NCBI RefSeq assembly: GCF_000591055.1
Contig: NC_020388.1
Span: 124,001 to 188,000 of the forward strand
Length of the DNA stretch: 64,000 nucleotides
DNA from: Natronomonas moolapensis 8.8.11
GTDB taxonomy: Archaea > Halobacteriota > Halobacteria > Halobacteriales > Haloarculaceae
Direction: 5' to 3'
Below, in pieces: positions 18,154 to 25,465 of the stretch; position 1 is the stretch's first letter; every line of letters begins with the position of its first letter. The notes beneath the pieces were generated by a model that was not told where the DNA came from, searched no databases, and worked only from the letters and a program-made list of their open reading frames with translations. The translations under genes and the position numbers were made by a program.

Positions 18154-19164
18154 TCAAACTAGGACGGTGATGTCCGAGACCGCCGACGATACCGCGTCGG
18201 TGGGCCCGCCGAGCCGGGATTGATTCCCGTCGGATCGGTCGGTTGCCGCTCTCACACGCCGGGGCACGCTGCCCGTATACAGGGGGAACTGATCGCGCAG
18301 GAGGTATCCGTGTTCTTCGAGATACGCCCCGGTCGTGTGGACGCCGAACACGGAGACTGCAGCGTCGCTCGCGTGCCGAATTGTCGAGCCGTAACTGATT
18401 ACTCCACCCTGGACGGCCTGGCCACTCGGCAGTGTGTACGACGTCCTCGAGTACCAGTCTTCGGCGTACTGCGGATTACTCAGATCGATTTGATCCGGCA
18501 ACTCGATGTAGTCGTACCCGCGCTCGACGGCCATGTTGCGGTAGGCGATCGCCGCGTCGATGGATCCGGTCTCGAACTGGCTGATCAGCGACGTTTCAGG
18601 GTAGATCTGGTCGCGCTCGAGAATCTGTGCTCCGAGATCCGACGCGCCGTCGTAGTACCGCGAGGCGAGTTCGAGCATAAAAAGGGCCCGGTATCCCAGC
18701 GGGTCCTGATCGGGGTCGGTTCGCCCGATAGCCACGTTACCGTCGAGCATCGGCTCGTACCAACGCTCGCTCCCGGCGTCGGCCAGGCGCTCCCCGCCCG
18801 TCGTGTCCGGATTGTATGCGATGACGACGGAGTTGCTGGTAAACACCGCGTGCCACGACGGCGAGAGCGGCTCTTCGAAGAGCGCCACGTCGGCGACCGA
18901 GACGATGTCGGGATCGCGTTGTCCCTCGTCGATCATTCGGGCGACAGCCGCAGAGCCGTGCGCTTCGATCTCGACGGGGACGTCTACGGCCGGTCTGAGC
19001 CCGTTGGCCAGCGCGTTCTGGAGGCTGCCGGCCGCGAGAATGGCGATCGTCGTCGATCGGCGGCCGTCCCGATCGCTCGCACCCGTACAGCCCGCACTGC
19101 AAGTGACCGCCGCTCCAGCAGCCAGGAGGACCCGTCGTCGCGTGGTCGGAGGTCTATCACCCAT
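18154..19164 (-). CDS. molybdate/tungstate-type ABC substrate-binding lipoprotein
   Basis: A 336-residue exported binding protein. The N-terminus has a twin-Arg motif (TTRRRVLL, residues 7-14) and a lipobox ending at C26 (CSAGC), so it is probably a Tat-exported lipoprotein. The body is a type II periplasmic binding fold: AILAAGSLQNALANGL, VSVADVALFEEPL, NSVVIAYNPDT, a GRTDPDQDPLGYRAL ligand loop and AIAYRNMAVERGYDYIELP, all typical of WtpA/ModA. The ATG at 19164 is preferred over TTG at 19173 because it lies 26 nt from the TATA centre. Confidence 0.85.
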   Translation of the reverse strand: MGDRPPTTRRRVLLAAGAAVTCSAGCTGASDRDGRRSTTIAILAAGSLQNALANGLRPAVDVPVEIEAHGSAAVARMIDEGQRDPDIVSVADVALFEEPLSPSWHAVFTSNSVVIAYNPDTTGGERLADAGSERWYEPMLDGNVAIGRTDPDQDPLGYRALFMLELASRYYDGASDLGAQILERDQIYPETSLISQFETGSIDAAIAYRNMAVERGYDYIELPDQIDLSNPQYAEDWYSRTSYTLPSGQAVQGGVISYGSTIRHASDAAVSVFGVHTTGAYLEEHGYLLRDQFPLYTGSVPRRVRAATDRSDGNQSRLGGPTDAVSSAVSDITVLV

Positions 19165-19187
19165 CGTCCGCAATTGAGATGTGGTTG

Positions 19188-19196
19188 AAATAAAAG
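19188..19196 (-). promoter_or_regulatory. TATA box of the oxyanion ABC operon
   Basis: On the minus strand this reads cttttattt, centred about 27 nt from the ATG at 19164. That predicts a leaderless transcript for the three-gene ABC operon and supports that start over the upstream TTG. Confidence 0.65.
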
Positions 19197-19284
19197 CTTA
19201 TCTCAAACACATCTGTTTGCGTCCGCGTGTGTCAGCCGAATCGACGACGTCGACCGAGCGCCGAGTGTTCACACGTGCATATTC

Positions 19285-19292
19285 ATATTTAA
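19285..19292 (+). promoter_or_regulatory. TATA box of adhesin gene 1
   Basis: The element atatttaa predicts a start site near 19315. The surrounding segment from about 19263 (gagtgttcac...) to 19335 is repeated upstream of adhesin gene 2 (from 25656). The predicted start falls next to an in-frame TTG at 19312, 84 nt before the ATG. Confidence 0.5.
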
Positions 19293-19395
19293 GTGGTATT
19301 ACTATCGTTGCTTGAACATCACTCGCGCTCGAGACGGCCGTCCGTGGCGTATCACCCGTCGCGAACGGTCGACCGACGCGAGGTGGACGATACTA

Positions 19396-22032
19396 ATGAC
19401 AGACGACTCCACTCAGCCACCAAACAAACCGGGCACGGACGAACAGGACACCGAGGAAGAAAGTCTCCGAGCGAAAGTGCAACGGCTCGAATCGCTGGTC
19501 GAACACCAACAGGCCATTATCGAGGAGTTACAGGCGCGCCAGGACACAGACGGCGAGGACGCGTCCGAAAGCGCGGAACAGGAGACTCCGGCGGAAGACG
19601 AACCCACCACGGACGAAGGGCTGTCGACGCCAGTCAGCCGCCGGGGTGTGCTAACGACAGGCGGAGCGCTTGGCTTGCTCGGCATCGGTGCGGGGTCGGC
19701 AAGAGCGGACCCGTCGGGCCAAATTGGAACGAGCAGCAACCCACTGAACACACTGTACACGGAGGAACTCAGCGGTGGCGTCACCGACGACACGTCACTG
19801 ACGAACATCGCCGGGTCGAACCTCTCAATCGACAACTCGGGGAATCTCAACGCCTCGGGCGGTGGTGGGGGGGGCAAGTGGGCCGATGGCAGTTCGGGCA
19901 GTAGCTGGCTCGAACCGTCCGACAGCGGCGATACCAAGATCGAAGGCATCGACACCATCAAGAACGCGGGGGGGTCATTAACGCTCCAGGCGTCCTCCGG
20001 CAGCGGCGTCACCATCAACACCGATGGCGGCACGCGCGCACTCAACCTCGGCGTCCCTACCGACGACGATGACGACAACACCGCTGGCGCGAACGTCGTG
20101 GCCGGCCACGCGGACAACATGGTCAACAACTCCGCTGCCGGCGTGGTTATTGCAGGTGGCGGTGCCGCGGGCAACGGACACTCAGTCGGTAATGACTATG
20201 CGACTGTCGGGGGCGGTCGGGGAAATAGCGCGGTGGATGCCGGTGACACCGTCGCCGGTGGCGAGAACAACACCGCGAATGCAAACGACTCTAGGGGTTT
20301 ACCGGCAACCGTTGGCGGTGGGTCGGGCAACGAGGCAATAGCCATCAACACCACAGTTGCTGGCGGGAGCGGCAACACCGCAGATGGCTCGATCGCGACG
20401 ATCGGTGGTGGGGATGGGAATAATGCCAGTGGCACCTATTCGACCATTGGAGGTGGCCAGAACAACAAATCGAATGGGGACTATGCGTGTATCCCGGGCG
20501 GCGAGGGCAACACGGCAAGTGGCTCAGGGTCATTCGCCGCGGGCCAGTGGGCGAAGGCAGAAGACGACAAATCGTTCGTCTGGAACGACGGGAGCGGTGC
20601 CACTGACGCCACCGGTGACTCATCGGACAAGTTCTCCTCCAATACGAATTTCAATTCCACGCCCGCCGGGGATAACTCATTCAGCGTGAAAGCCACCGGC
20701 GGCGTTCGCTTCGTCACCAGCGGCGACAACACGAGTCACGCCTACGTCGATACGGGCGGGAACGTGGTGGCGAGCAACAACCTCGACGCCCAGGGCGGCA
20801 CCGTCGAAAACACGACGGGCGGGCTGACGCTCAAGCAAAACGGGACGCAGGCACTGAAACTCCTCGATGGAAGTTCCAGTATATCGCCCAGTTCCGACGG
20901 CGCTACTCCACCGAATGTCATCGGTGGGCATCCCAGCAATAATACTGGGGGCAACGAGGTCAAAGGTGTAACAATCGCCGGTGGTGGTGGCGACTATGAT
21001 AATAGCTGGGACAACACGGCGAGTGACTGGTGGGCGACCGTCGGTGGCGGCCTCAAAAACACGGCCAGCAATACCCAAGCGACCGTCGGTGGTGGTCAGG
21101 ATAACACGGCCAGCGGGAGCAGAGCGACCGTCGCCGGAGGGTATTATAATACAGCTAGCAGTTCCCAAGCGACTGTCGCCGGCGGCAGCAAAAACACGGC
21201 CAAGGGTGGCAATCAACCGACCGTCGCAGGCGGCTTAAGTAACACTGCAAACGGAGACCGCGTGACAGTCGGTGGGGGCAGCCAGAACGAGGCCAGCGGG
21301 GAGCATTCGACCGTCGGCGGAGGCAGAGTGTGCACGGCAAGTGGGAATTTTTCGACCGTTCCTGGCGGTCATTACGCCGACGCCACTGGAACGAAATCGT
21401 TTGCAGCAGGATCTTCTGCAACAGCCAGCAATGACGGGGCATTCGTCTGGGGCGACAGCTCAGACACTTCTGTGGAGTCGAGTGCGAACGACCAGGTCAT
21501 CTTCCAGGCCGGGGGAACCAGGGACAGCGGGACAGCAGTCGAATTTTACTCACAGAGCGACGAGGACGCAGACGCAGGTGTTTCTCTGGATGCCAATGGC
21601 GGAGGGTGGAACTCGCTGTCGTCGCGGGCGGCCAAAACTGACGTCGACCCAGTCTCGGGATCGGAAGTTCTCGAAGAAATCGAACAACTCGAGGTCAGCA
21701 CCTGGCGATACGACGGCCAGGACGAGTCAATCCTGCATATGGGACCGATGGCCGAGGACTTCCACGAGGCGTTCGGTCTCGGCTCCAGTGAAGAGACTAT
21801 CAACACTGTCGACGCCGACGGCGTCGCGCTGGCAGCCATCAAGGGTCTCTCACAGAAACTCGACGACAAAGACGAGCGCATCGAGGGTCTCGAAGCCGAA
21901 ACGGACGATCTCCGAGCCGAGAACGAACAACTGCAGGAGCGCAACGCCGACCTCGAAGACCGACTGGCGGCCGTCGAGGCGGAACTCGGCATCGACGCGA
22001 CGGCTAGCCAGCAGGGGGTCGCCGATGACTAA
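19396..22032 (+). CDS. trimeric adhesin-like surface protein 1: Tat signal, YadA-type head repeats, S74-like chaperone domain
   Basis: An 878-residue protein. Residues 1-75 are an acidic N-terminal extension with a coiled coil (22-49, SLRAKVQRLESLVEHQQ). A Tat-type signal follows (SRRGVL at 81-86, hydrophobic core to 100, likely cut after SARA). Two blocks of YadA-like head repeats (about 268-385 and 545-680) repeat ATVGGGxxNxASG about every 14-16 residues. Each block ends in an SFAAG...FVW motif. Residues about 740-822 form an intramolecular-chaperone-like domain (VSTWRYDGQDES, HMGPMAEDFHEAFGLG, INTVDADGVALAAIKGL), then a coiled coil (818-865). The S-D pair expected at the self-cleavage site reads S-S (SSRAAK). 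Such proteins form trimeric stalks; attachment or cell-contact is inferred. Gly/Asn content differs from neighbouring core genes. Confidence 0.8.
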   Translation: MTDDSTQPPNKPGTDEQDTEEESLRAKVQRLESLVEHQQAIIEELQARQDTDGEDASESAEQETPAEDEPTTDEGLSTPVSRRGVLTTGGALGLLGIGAGSARADPSGQIGTSSNPLNTLYTEELSGGVTDDTSLTNIAGSNLSIDNSGNLNASGGGGGGKWADGSSGSSWLEPSDSGDTKIEGIDTIKNAGGSLTLQASSGSGVTINTDGGTRALNLGVPTDDDDDNTAGANVVAGHADNMVNNSAAGVVIAGGGAAGNGHSVGNDYATVGGGRGNSAVDAGDTVAGGENNTANANDSRGLPATVGGGSGNEAIAINTTVAGGSGNTADGSIATIGGGDGNNASGTYSTIGGGQNNKSNGDYACIPGGEGNTASGSGSFAAGQWAKAEDDKSFVWNDGSGATDATGDSSDKFSSNTNFNSTPAGDNSFSVKATGGVRFVTSGDNTSHAYVDTGGNVVASNNLDAQGGTVENTTGGLTLKQNGTQALKLLDGSSSISPSSDGATPPNVIGGHPSNNTGGNEVKGVTIAGGGGDYDNSWDNTASDWWATVGGGLKNTASNTQATVGGGQDNTASGSRATVAGGYYNTASSSQATVAGGSKNTAKGGNQPTVAGGLSNTANGDRVTVGGGSQNEASGEHSTVGGGRVCTASGNFSTVPGGHYADATGTKSFAAGSSATASNDGAFVWGDSSDTSVESSANDQVIFQAGGTRDSGTAVEFYSQSDEDADAGVSLDANGGGWNSLSSRAAKTDVDPVSGSEVLEEIEQLEVSTWRYDGQDESILHMGPMAEDFHEAFGLGSSEETINTVDADGVALAAIKGLSQKLDDKDERIEGLEAETDDLRAENEQLQERNADLEDRLAAVEAELGIDATASQQGVADD

Positions 22033-22177
22033 CGACACTGACCCCATCACGCTCACCGTCGAGATCGACCCGGCGGAGTTCGACGAACCGCGCCAGATGA
22101 TGTTCGAGCGACTGGTCGGGGAGTGCAGACAGGTCCGACCGAGAGTTGAAATAGCGAGGCGACCAACCAAGGCATAG
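22025..22177 (+). pseudogene. truncated copy N1 of the 90-aa adhesin-operon protein
   Basis: The ATG overlaps the adhesin 1 stop by 8 nt, exactly as in the intact copy at 27973. The first 31 residues (MTNDTDPITLTVEIDPAEFD...FERLVG) match the intact 90-aa protein. At about 22118 the match ends abruptly. The sequence then becomes leader A of the HicBA module, so the frame runs on only to GECRQVRPRVEIARRPTKA. Confidence 0.8.
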
Positions 22178-22203
22178 GAATGGCGAAGACCGACGATACT
22201 TCG
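22111..22203 (+). promoter_or_regulatory. leader A, copy 1: promoter and antitoxin start shared with the RelE module
   Basis: This segment is closely matched at 24901-24992. Shared parts are gtcggggagtgca, acaggtcc, the TATA-like tt(g/c)aaata, and a coding start that gives MAKTDDT in both antitoxins. The TATA-like element (about 22147-22153) is about 30 nt from the ATG, so the transcript should be nearly leaderless. Confidence 0.65.
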
Positions 22204-22449
22204 GCGGAAAGCCAGACGATTGAACTCGTCGAGAACCCCCGTGGGAGCTGGACAGCCAGAGACGAGGCGACCGGCGTCGCGAGCCAGGGGGAGACGCGCG
22301 AGGAAGCGCTGGAAAATCTCGACGAAGCCGTCGCACTCTACCGTGGCGAAATCGGCCACGAACCCACCGACGAGGAACTCCGTGAACTGGGGGTTGACCC
22401 CGAGGTTGCACGCTCACAGGACGGCGAACTGCCGGACGTCCTCGAATAG
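22180..22449 (+). CDS. hicB: HicB family antitoxin
   Basis: An 89-residue protein with the HicB partial-RNase-H-like core: IELVENPRGSWTARDEATGVASQGETREEALENLDEAVA in two overlapping stretches of strand and helix, then an acidic tail with a DELRELG-like helix. It should neutralise the adjacent HicA and repress the operon. The stop is immediately followed by the HicA ATG (TAGATG). The first seven residues, MAKTDDT, are also the start of the unrelated antitoxin at 24969, which indicates a shared leader. This is one of two HicBA modules in the array. Confidence 0.85.
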   Translation: MAKTDDTSAESQTIELVENPRGSWTARDEATGVASQGETREEALENLDEAVALYRGEIGHEPTDEELRELGVDPEVARSQDGELPDVLE

Positions 22450-22704
22450 ATGGGCACGCGAGACTTTTCCGGCGAGGATGTATATAAAGTGCTGGTCAAC
22501 GCAGGGAACTTCGAGCACGTGAGGACGAGTGGGAGCCACGTTATCGTCGAGTGGACGCCACCACCCGATCACGATACCGAACCGCGACGGGTCACGGTTC
22601 CCCTGCACGACCGCATCGACCTCGGCACGTTACAGAGTATCGCCGAGCAGGCAGGCGCAAACGACTTCGATTCCTTCTGTGCGTGGGTCGACCGGCACCG
22701 CTGA
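22450..22704 (+). CDS. hicA: HicA family mRNA interferase toxin
   Basis: An 84-residue dsRBD-fold toxin. It starts RDFSGEDVYKVLVNAGNFE after the initial MGT and has the catalytic-His motif SGSH (H30). The later VPLHDRIDLGTLQSIAEQAG segment is characteristic of archaeal HicA, which cleaves mRNA in a translation-independent manner. It is directly adjacent to hicB without spacer. Its closest relative in the window is the inverted HicA at 23043, sharing the DRI(D)xGTLxSIAEQ(S/A)GA...FCAW(V/I)DRHR end. Confidence 0.88.
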   Translation: MGTRDFSGEDVYKVLVNAGNFEHVRTSGSHVIVEWTPPPDHDTEPRRVTVPLHDRIDLGTLQSIAEQAGANDFDSFCAWVDRHR

Positions 22705-22707
22705 CAG

Positions 22708-22783
22708 TAATCAGATTTTGGCCGGAGCAGAATCCGTCGACGCAGAGACGCTGACAGACCTGTCGGGAGGGTTGGATGGCTGA
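22708..22783 (+). pseudogene. possible C-terminal remnant C1 of the 90-aa protein
   Basis: Immediately after hicA the frame reads NQILAGAESVDAETLTDLSG and then GLDG and a stop. It aligns loosely with the end of remnant C2 (DQIDVTDQQGVNPDALTD) and with the intact C-terminus ending GGIDD. As in the intact operon, a new ATG (ATGGCTGA) overlaps the stop. The similarity is short and weak. Confidence 0.35.
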
Positions 22784-22844
22784 ACGACCCGTCTGGGGCA
22801 GTTGCCGTGCGCTTCGAAGAGAGTCGTAGCGGATACAGCACGGA

Positions 22845-22865
22845 AACCCACTCTAGCCGTGGGTT
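22845..22865. repeat. perfect 7-bp stem-loop, IS200/IS605-end-like
   Basis: aacccac and gtgggtt enclose a 7-nt loop (tctagcc). Hairpins with a cccac...gtggg stem and a ctctagcc-type loop are found at ends of haloarchaeal IS200/IS605-type elements. No transposase gene is present, so this could be a leftover end or an unrelated hairpin. It sits immediately before gene remnant C2. Confidence 0.4.
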
Positions 22866-22867
22866 AG

Positions 22868-23023
22868 CTTATCGGCACGAACCTCAGTCAGGACCGCACC
22901 GCACAGGGCAGACACATCAGCAAAGCGCTGTGGGACAACCATGACCAGATTGACGTGACCGACCAGCAGGGCGTCAACCCGGACGCTCTGACCGACGAGG
23001 AGGAGAGCGATGACGGTCGGTAG
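22868..23023 (+). pseudogene. C-terminal remnant C2 of the 90-aa protein
   Basis: The frame reads LIGTNLSQDRTAQG, then HISKALWDNHDQIDV, ending DEEESDDGR and stop. The intact protein at 27973 has LVGANLSQNLTAQG and INAMWDNRDQIQV at the same place. Neither a start codon nor the N-terminal half is attached; the N-terminal piece N1 lies 750 bp upstream, on the far side of hicBA. Confidence 0.75.
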
Positions 23024-23042
23024 CGCGACAGATGCTGGCCTG

Positions 23043-23291
23043 TCAGCGATGCCGGTCGATCCACGCACAGAACGCGTCGAAGTCACGCGCACCCGACTGC
23101 TCGGCAATCGACCGCAGTGTTCCGGTGTCGATGCGGTCGTGCATCGGCACGCTCACCACCCGGATATCCTCGTCGTTGGTCGGATGCTCGTACCGGAGTT
23201 TGACGTGACTACCCGTCCGGTCGACGATCAAAAACCGGTTTTTTGTGAGGGCTTTGACGACCTCACGGCCGGAGAAGTCTCTGGACGGCAT
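23043..23291 (-). CDS. hicA: HicA family toxin (second module, inverted)
   Basis: An 82-residue HicA protein beginning MPSRDFSGREVVKAL, with the RTGSH motif (His29) and the VPMHDRIDTGTLRSIAEQSG segment. It lies 8 nt downstream of its hicB on the minus strand. It faces the remains of the 90-aa gene tail end-to-end. It is related to, but clearly diverged from, the HicA at 22450, so the two modules are not a recent duplication. Confidence 0.87.
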   Translation of the reverse strand: MPSRDFSGREVVKALTKNRFLIVDRTGSHVKLRYEHPTNDEDIRVVSVPMHDRIDTGTLRSIAEQSGARDFDAFCAWIDRHR

Positions 23292-23299
23292 CGGCGCTG

Positions 23300-23599
23300 T
23301 TATCGCATGAACTCCGGCAGTTCGTCTGTGTCGTCCCGGGCCTGCGCTATTTCGTCGGGGTCGATTCCCAACTCCCGAAGTACCTCGCGTTCTGCTTCTG
23401 GAGAGTCGATTGAATCGCTGGTTTCACCCCGGTGGAGGGCGAGGGCTTCGTCGAGGTTTTCGAGTGCCTCGACGCGCGTCTCGCTCTGGCTAGCGACGCC
23501 CGACTCGATGTCTGTTGCCACCCACAGCTTCCCCGAGCTGACGAGCCGAATCTCCTGTCTCGGCCCGTCATCGTCGCCTTCGGCCCTCGAACTCGCCAT
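23300..23599 (-). CDS. hicB: HicB family antitoxin (second module, inverted)
   Basis: A 99-residue HicB-like protein. Its core IRLVSSGKLWVATDIESGVASQSETRVEALENLDEALALH resembles the other HicB and is followed by an acidic C-terminal tail with LRELGIDPDEI. The ATG at 23599 lies 26 nt from a minus-strand TATA box (cttttatt), so translation is predicted from a leaderless mRNA. The first residues MASSRAEGDD closely match MASSTADGDD of the unrelated MntA at 24716, because both genes start inside the same repeated leader. Confidence 0.83.
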   Translation of the reverse strand: MASSRAEGDDDGPRQEIRLVSSGKLWVATDIESGVASQSETRVEALENLDEALALHRGETSDSIDSPEAEREVLRELGIDPDEIAQARDDTDELPEFMR

Positions 23600-23765
23600 A
23601 CACAGGTGTAGGCCGGAATCGAATAAAAGGGTTCGCACGGGGAGGCCCTCAGTATCGACGCGAGCGGGACCAGTCCCGTGTGAGGGTGATCGCTAATGAG
23701 TGACGACGCCCCTGCGTCTATCACCCTGCCCGTCGAAATCGATCCGGCGGAGTCCGACCAGTTAC
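23587..23765. repeat. leader B, copy 1: direct repeat with TA promoter and start of the broken 90-aa gene
   Basis: This segment is repeated at 24704-24880. A run of about 45 bp (tcgaactcgccatacacagg...) is identical except at one position. The repeat carries the minus-strand TATA box (aataaaag at 23622-23629), the first codons of the antitoxin on one side, and the start of the broken 90-aa gene (N2) on the other. The two copies flank the HepT-MntA module. Confidence 0.8.
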
Positions 23766-23810
23766 GAGTCAATAGACGGGCGACTGGTCGAGAAACAGGC
23801 GCGCGGTGCA
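23696..23810 (+). pseudogene. N-terminal remnant N2 of the 90-aa protein, frameshifted
   Basis: It starts MSDDAPASITLPVEIDPAESD, matching MTDDTDPITLTVEIDPAEFD of the intact copy. After that the frame is lost; the expected RLVE segment reappears in another frame (gactggtcgag). The rest of the gene is missing, replaced by the end of the inverted HepT gene. Confidence 0.75.
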
Positions 23811-23832
23811 ACTGGTCGATACGGTCTCATCC

Positions 23833-24279
23833 TCACTCCAGTATCCCGGTGTCATCGAGATATTCGCGTACAGCAAAGAGAAAGTCTCGATACCGGTCGA
23901 GGTCCTGTAACGCGTCGTAGACATCGTCGTCCTTGATGGCGTTCCCGTAGGTATGTGCGAGAACGTTCCGGAAGCGCGCTACTTGGGTCATCCGCTCCGT
24001 GGTCGCGTCATCGAGTACGTCCACGCGTCCCAGTGCGACCATCACTGCCGGGTTGCTATCTGGTTGGACCCCTCGTTCGTGGCCGACGAGTGTCCGTGCG
24101 ATGTCGAGGGCCGCCTCGGTCAACTTGACGAACCGGCGCTCGACGATATCGCGCGCCGCCCGGTCGGTCATGTACTCTTAACGGGACAGCGATTGTTTGC
24201 CAGCAAGCACCGCCAGACTCGTTTCCATCGTCTTGACAGCGCTGACGATGCGTTCGATATCGTCGTCGGAGAGAGTCAT
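23833..24279 (-). pseudogene. hepT: HepT-type HEPN toxin split by an in-frame stop codon
   Basis: The gene reads from an ATG at 24279, which overlaps the mntA stop as ATGA. A first helix MTLSDDDIERIVSAVKTMET runs to KQSLSR, then TAA (24180-24178), then in the same frame EY and MTDRAARDIVERRF to the end at 23833. HepT proteins normally have this N-terminal helix joined to the SxEEYxxDxxxxDIVERRF segment, so the TAA lies inside the expected protein. The catalytic RNxxxH motif (R68-N69-V-L-A-H73 counted from the inner ATG at 24171) is intact. The inner ATG could give a 112-residue protein lacking helix 1. Confidence 0.8.
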
Positions 24280-24716
24280 GCGAGATGGTCGTCGATAGAC
24301 GCGAGGGCGTCGTCGAACCGTTCTGCCGGCGACCGGCGGTCTTCGGTCGCGTCGTCCAGCAGTGTTTCGTGGAGATGACTGGCCGCTTCGTCGGTGCCGA
24401 CGACTAGCTTCCCGTCGCGAAATATCGCACGGAGAAGCGCCGGCGGTGCCGAACGAAGGTCGACCACGTCGACATCGTCGGTTCCGAGCGCGAGTGCCAG
24501 ATCGGCACCCACCCCGAGGCGTGCATCCAGGTGTCCGGACTCGCCCGGTTGACAGTTCTCGAACGCAATCGCAACGTCGATATCACTATATTTGTGACTC
24601 TCGCCGCGCGCGCGGGAACCGAACACGATTCCGACCGAAACAGGATGGGAAGCAAGCACTGACTCGACGGTCTCGAGCCAGTCGATGTCGTCTCCGTCCG
24701 CGGTCGAACTCGCCAT
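24276..24716 (-). CDS. mntA: MntA family nucleotidyltransferase antitoxin
   Basis: A 146-residue minimal nucleotidyltransferase with the motif GSRARGESHKYSDIDVAI (GSxARG and DxD), typical of MntA antitoxins. These block HepT by adenylylating its active-site Tyr region. The N-terminus MASSTADGDD comes from the shared leader B. The stop overlaps the start of hepT by 4 nt. The TATA box is at 24739-24746 on the minus strand, 26 nt from the ATG. Confidence 0.86.
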   Translation of the reverse strand: MASSTADGDDIDWLETVESVLASHPVSVGIVFGSRARGESHKYSDIDVAIAFENCQPGESGHLDARLGVGADLALALGTDDVDVVDLRSAPPALLRAIFRDGKLVVGTDEAASHLHETLLDDATEDRRSPAERFDDALASIDDHLA

Positions 24717-24880
24717 ACACAGGTGTAGGCCGGAATCGAATAAAAGAGTTCGGAGGGGATCCCCTCGGTATCGACGCGAGCGGGACCAGTCCCGTGTGGG
24801 AGTGATCGCCGACGACCGACGACGCCCCTGAGCCTATCACGCTCACCGCCGAAATCGACCCGGCGGCGTTCGACGAGCGA
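24704..24880. repeat. leader B, copy 2
   Basis: Direct repeat of 23587-23765. It contains the minus-strand promoter and first codons of mntA on the left and the start-codon-less N3 remnant on the right. With leader A copy 2 (24901-24992) it forms a hub between divergent mntA and the RelE-type module. Confidence 0.8.
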
Positions 24881-24918
24881 CGGCAGTTGGTGTTCAAGCA
24901 ACTCGTCGGGGAGTGCAA
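24812..24918 (+). pseudogene. N-terminal remnant N3 of the 90-aa protein, start codon lost
   Basis: The in-frame sequence TTDDAPEPITLTAEIDPAAF then DERRQLVFKQLVGE matches the intact 90-aa protein. The position of the ATG is occupied by ACG (24812-24814). The match stops after the LVG codons, as in N1, and continues into leader A. Confidence 0.75.
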
Positions 24919-24992
24919 ACAGGTCCAACCGAGGGTTCAAATACGAACGAGCCCAACCATTACACAGAATGGCGAAGACGGACGACACAGCG
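24901..24992 (+). promoter_or_regulatory. leader A, copy 2: promoter and antitoxin start of the RelE module
   Basis: It matches 22111-22203 in front of hicBA. The TATA-like ttcaaata (24936-24943) lies about 29 nt from the ATG at 24969. The first seven codons encode MAKTDDT in both modules, although the following antitoxins are unrelated. Confidence 0.65.
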
Positions 24993-25118
24993 GACGACCC
25001 AGATGAAGACGAGATGCTCCCCGACGAGGCAGAGGCGATTGCACAGCGCCTCGACAGCCTCGACGACGAACAGCGGCGTTCGCTGTCAGACGTGGCCGAC
25101 GCCCTAGACGACGAGTAA
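24969..25118 (+). CDS. small antitoxin of the RelE/ParE module, 49 aa
   Basis: The sequence is MAKTDDTADDPDEDEMLPDE followed by AEAIAQRLDSLDDEQRRSLSDVADALDDE. It is a very acidic, helical protein too short for most annotation cut-offs. Its stop shares one base with the toxin start (TAATG), the usual coupling of antitoxin and toxin. It has no recognisable DNA-binding domain, so repression of its own promoter is uncertain. The antitoxin role is inferred from size and position. Confidence 0.65.
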   Translation: MAKTDDTADDPDEDEMLPDEAEAIAQRLDSLDDEQRRSLSDVADALDDE

Positions 25119-25450
25119 TGCCGCGTGCGCCGTCGTCGCTCGAATTTCTTCCGGAAGCACAGGCAGACCTCGAACGCATCGACGACCACAATCCCGACCA
25201 CGCCGAGCGGATTCTGGGGAAGATTGCCGACTGGGACGAGAAGATCGGCTGGGGTCGAGTCCCACAGGAACACCTGACGTTCCTCACCGACTCGCCCACG
25301 GGACACAACTTCTACCGCGAGCGCGTCGGCAACAGTGGCTATCGAGTCATCTACGAAATCTCCGACGACGTGATGACGGTCGTCGCCGTGCTTCCGAAAA
25401 GCGACAACACCTACGACCTCTCGGCACTCGCGCGGCGAGCGTCGGAGTAG
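25118..25450 (+). CDS. RelE/ParE family toxin
   Basis: A 110-residue protein with the RelE/ParE fold pattern: an N-terminal strand (SLEFLPEAQADLERI), two helices (DHAERILGKIADWDEKI), then the basic strand region YRERVGNSGYRVIYEISDDV and VVAVLPKSDNTYDLS. The central Arg/Tyr residues are those expected for a ribosome-dependent RNase or gyrase poison; which of the two cannot be told. It is coupled to the 49-aa antitoxin by a one-base overlap. Confidence 0.82.
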   Translation: MPRAPSSLEFLPEAQADLERIDDHNPDHAERILGKIADWDEKIGWGRVPQEHLTFLTDSPTGHNFYRERVGNSGYRVIYEISDDVMTVVAVLPKSDNTYDLSALARRASE

Positions 25451-25465
25451 AATCCCCAGGGGTTC

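Noticed and set aside
19174-19284. tRNA or other stable RNA gene next to the island
   Set aside because: No cloverleaf pattern or conserved T-loop sequence is visible here or in other gaps of the window.
22529-22783. Separate 84-aa protein overlapping hicA
   Set aside because: Mostly a shifted frame of hicA; only its last 25 codons after hicA are noted as the weak remnant C1.
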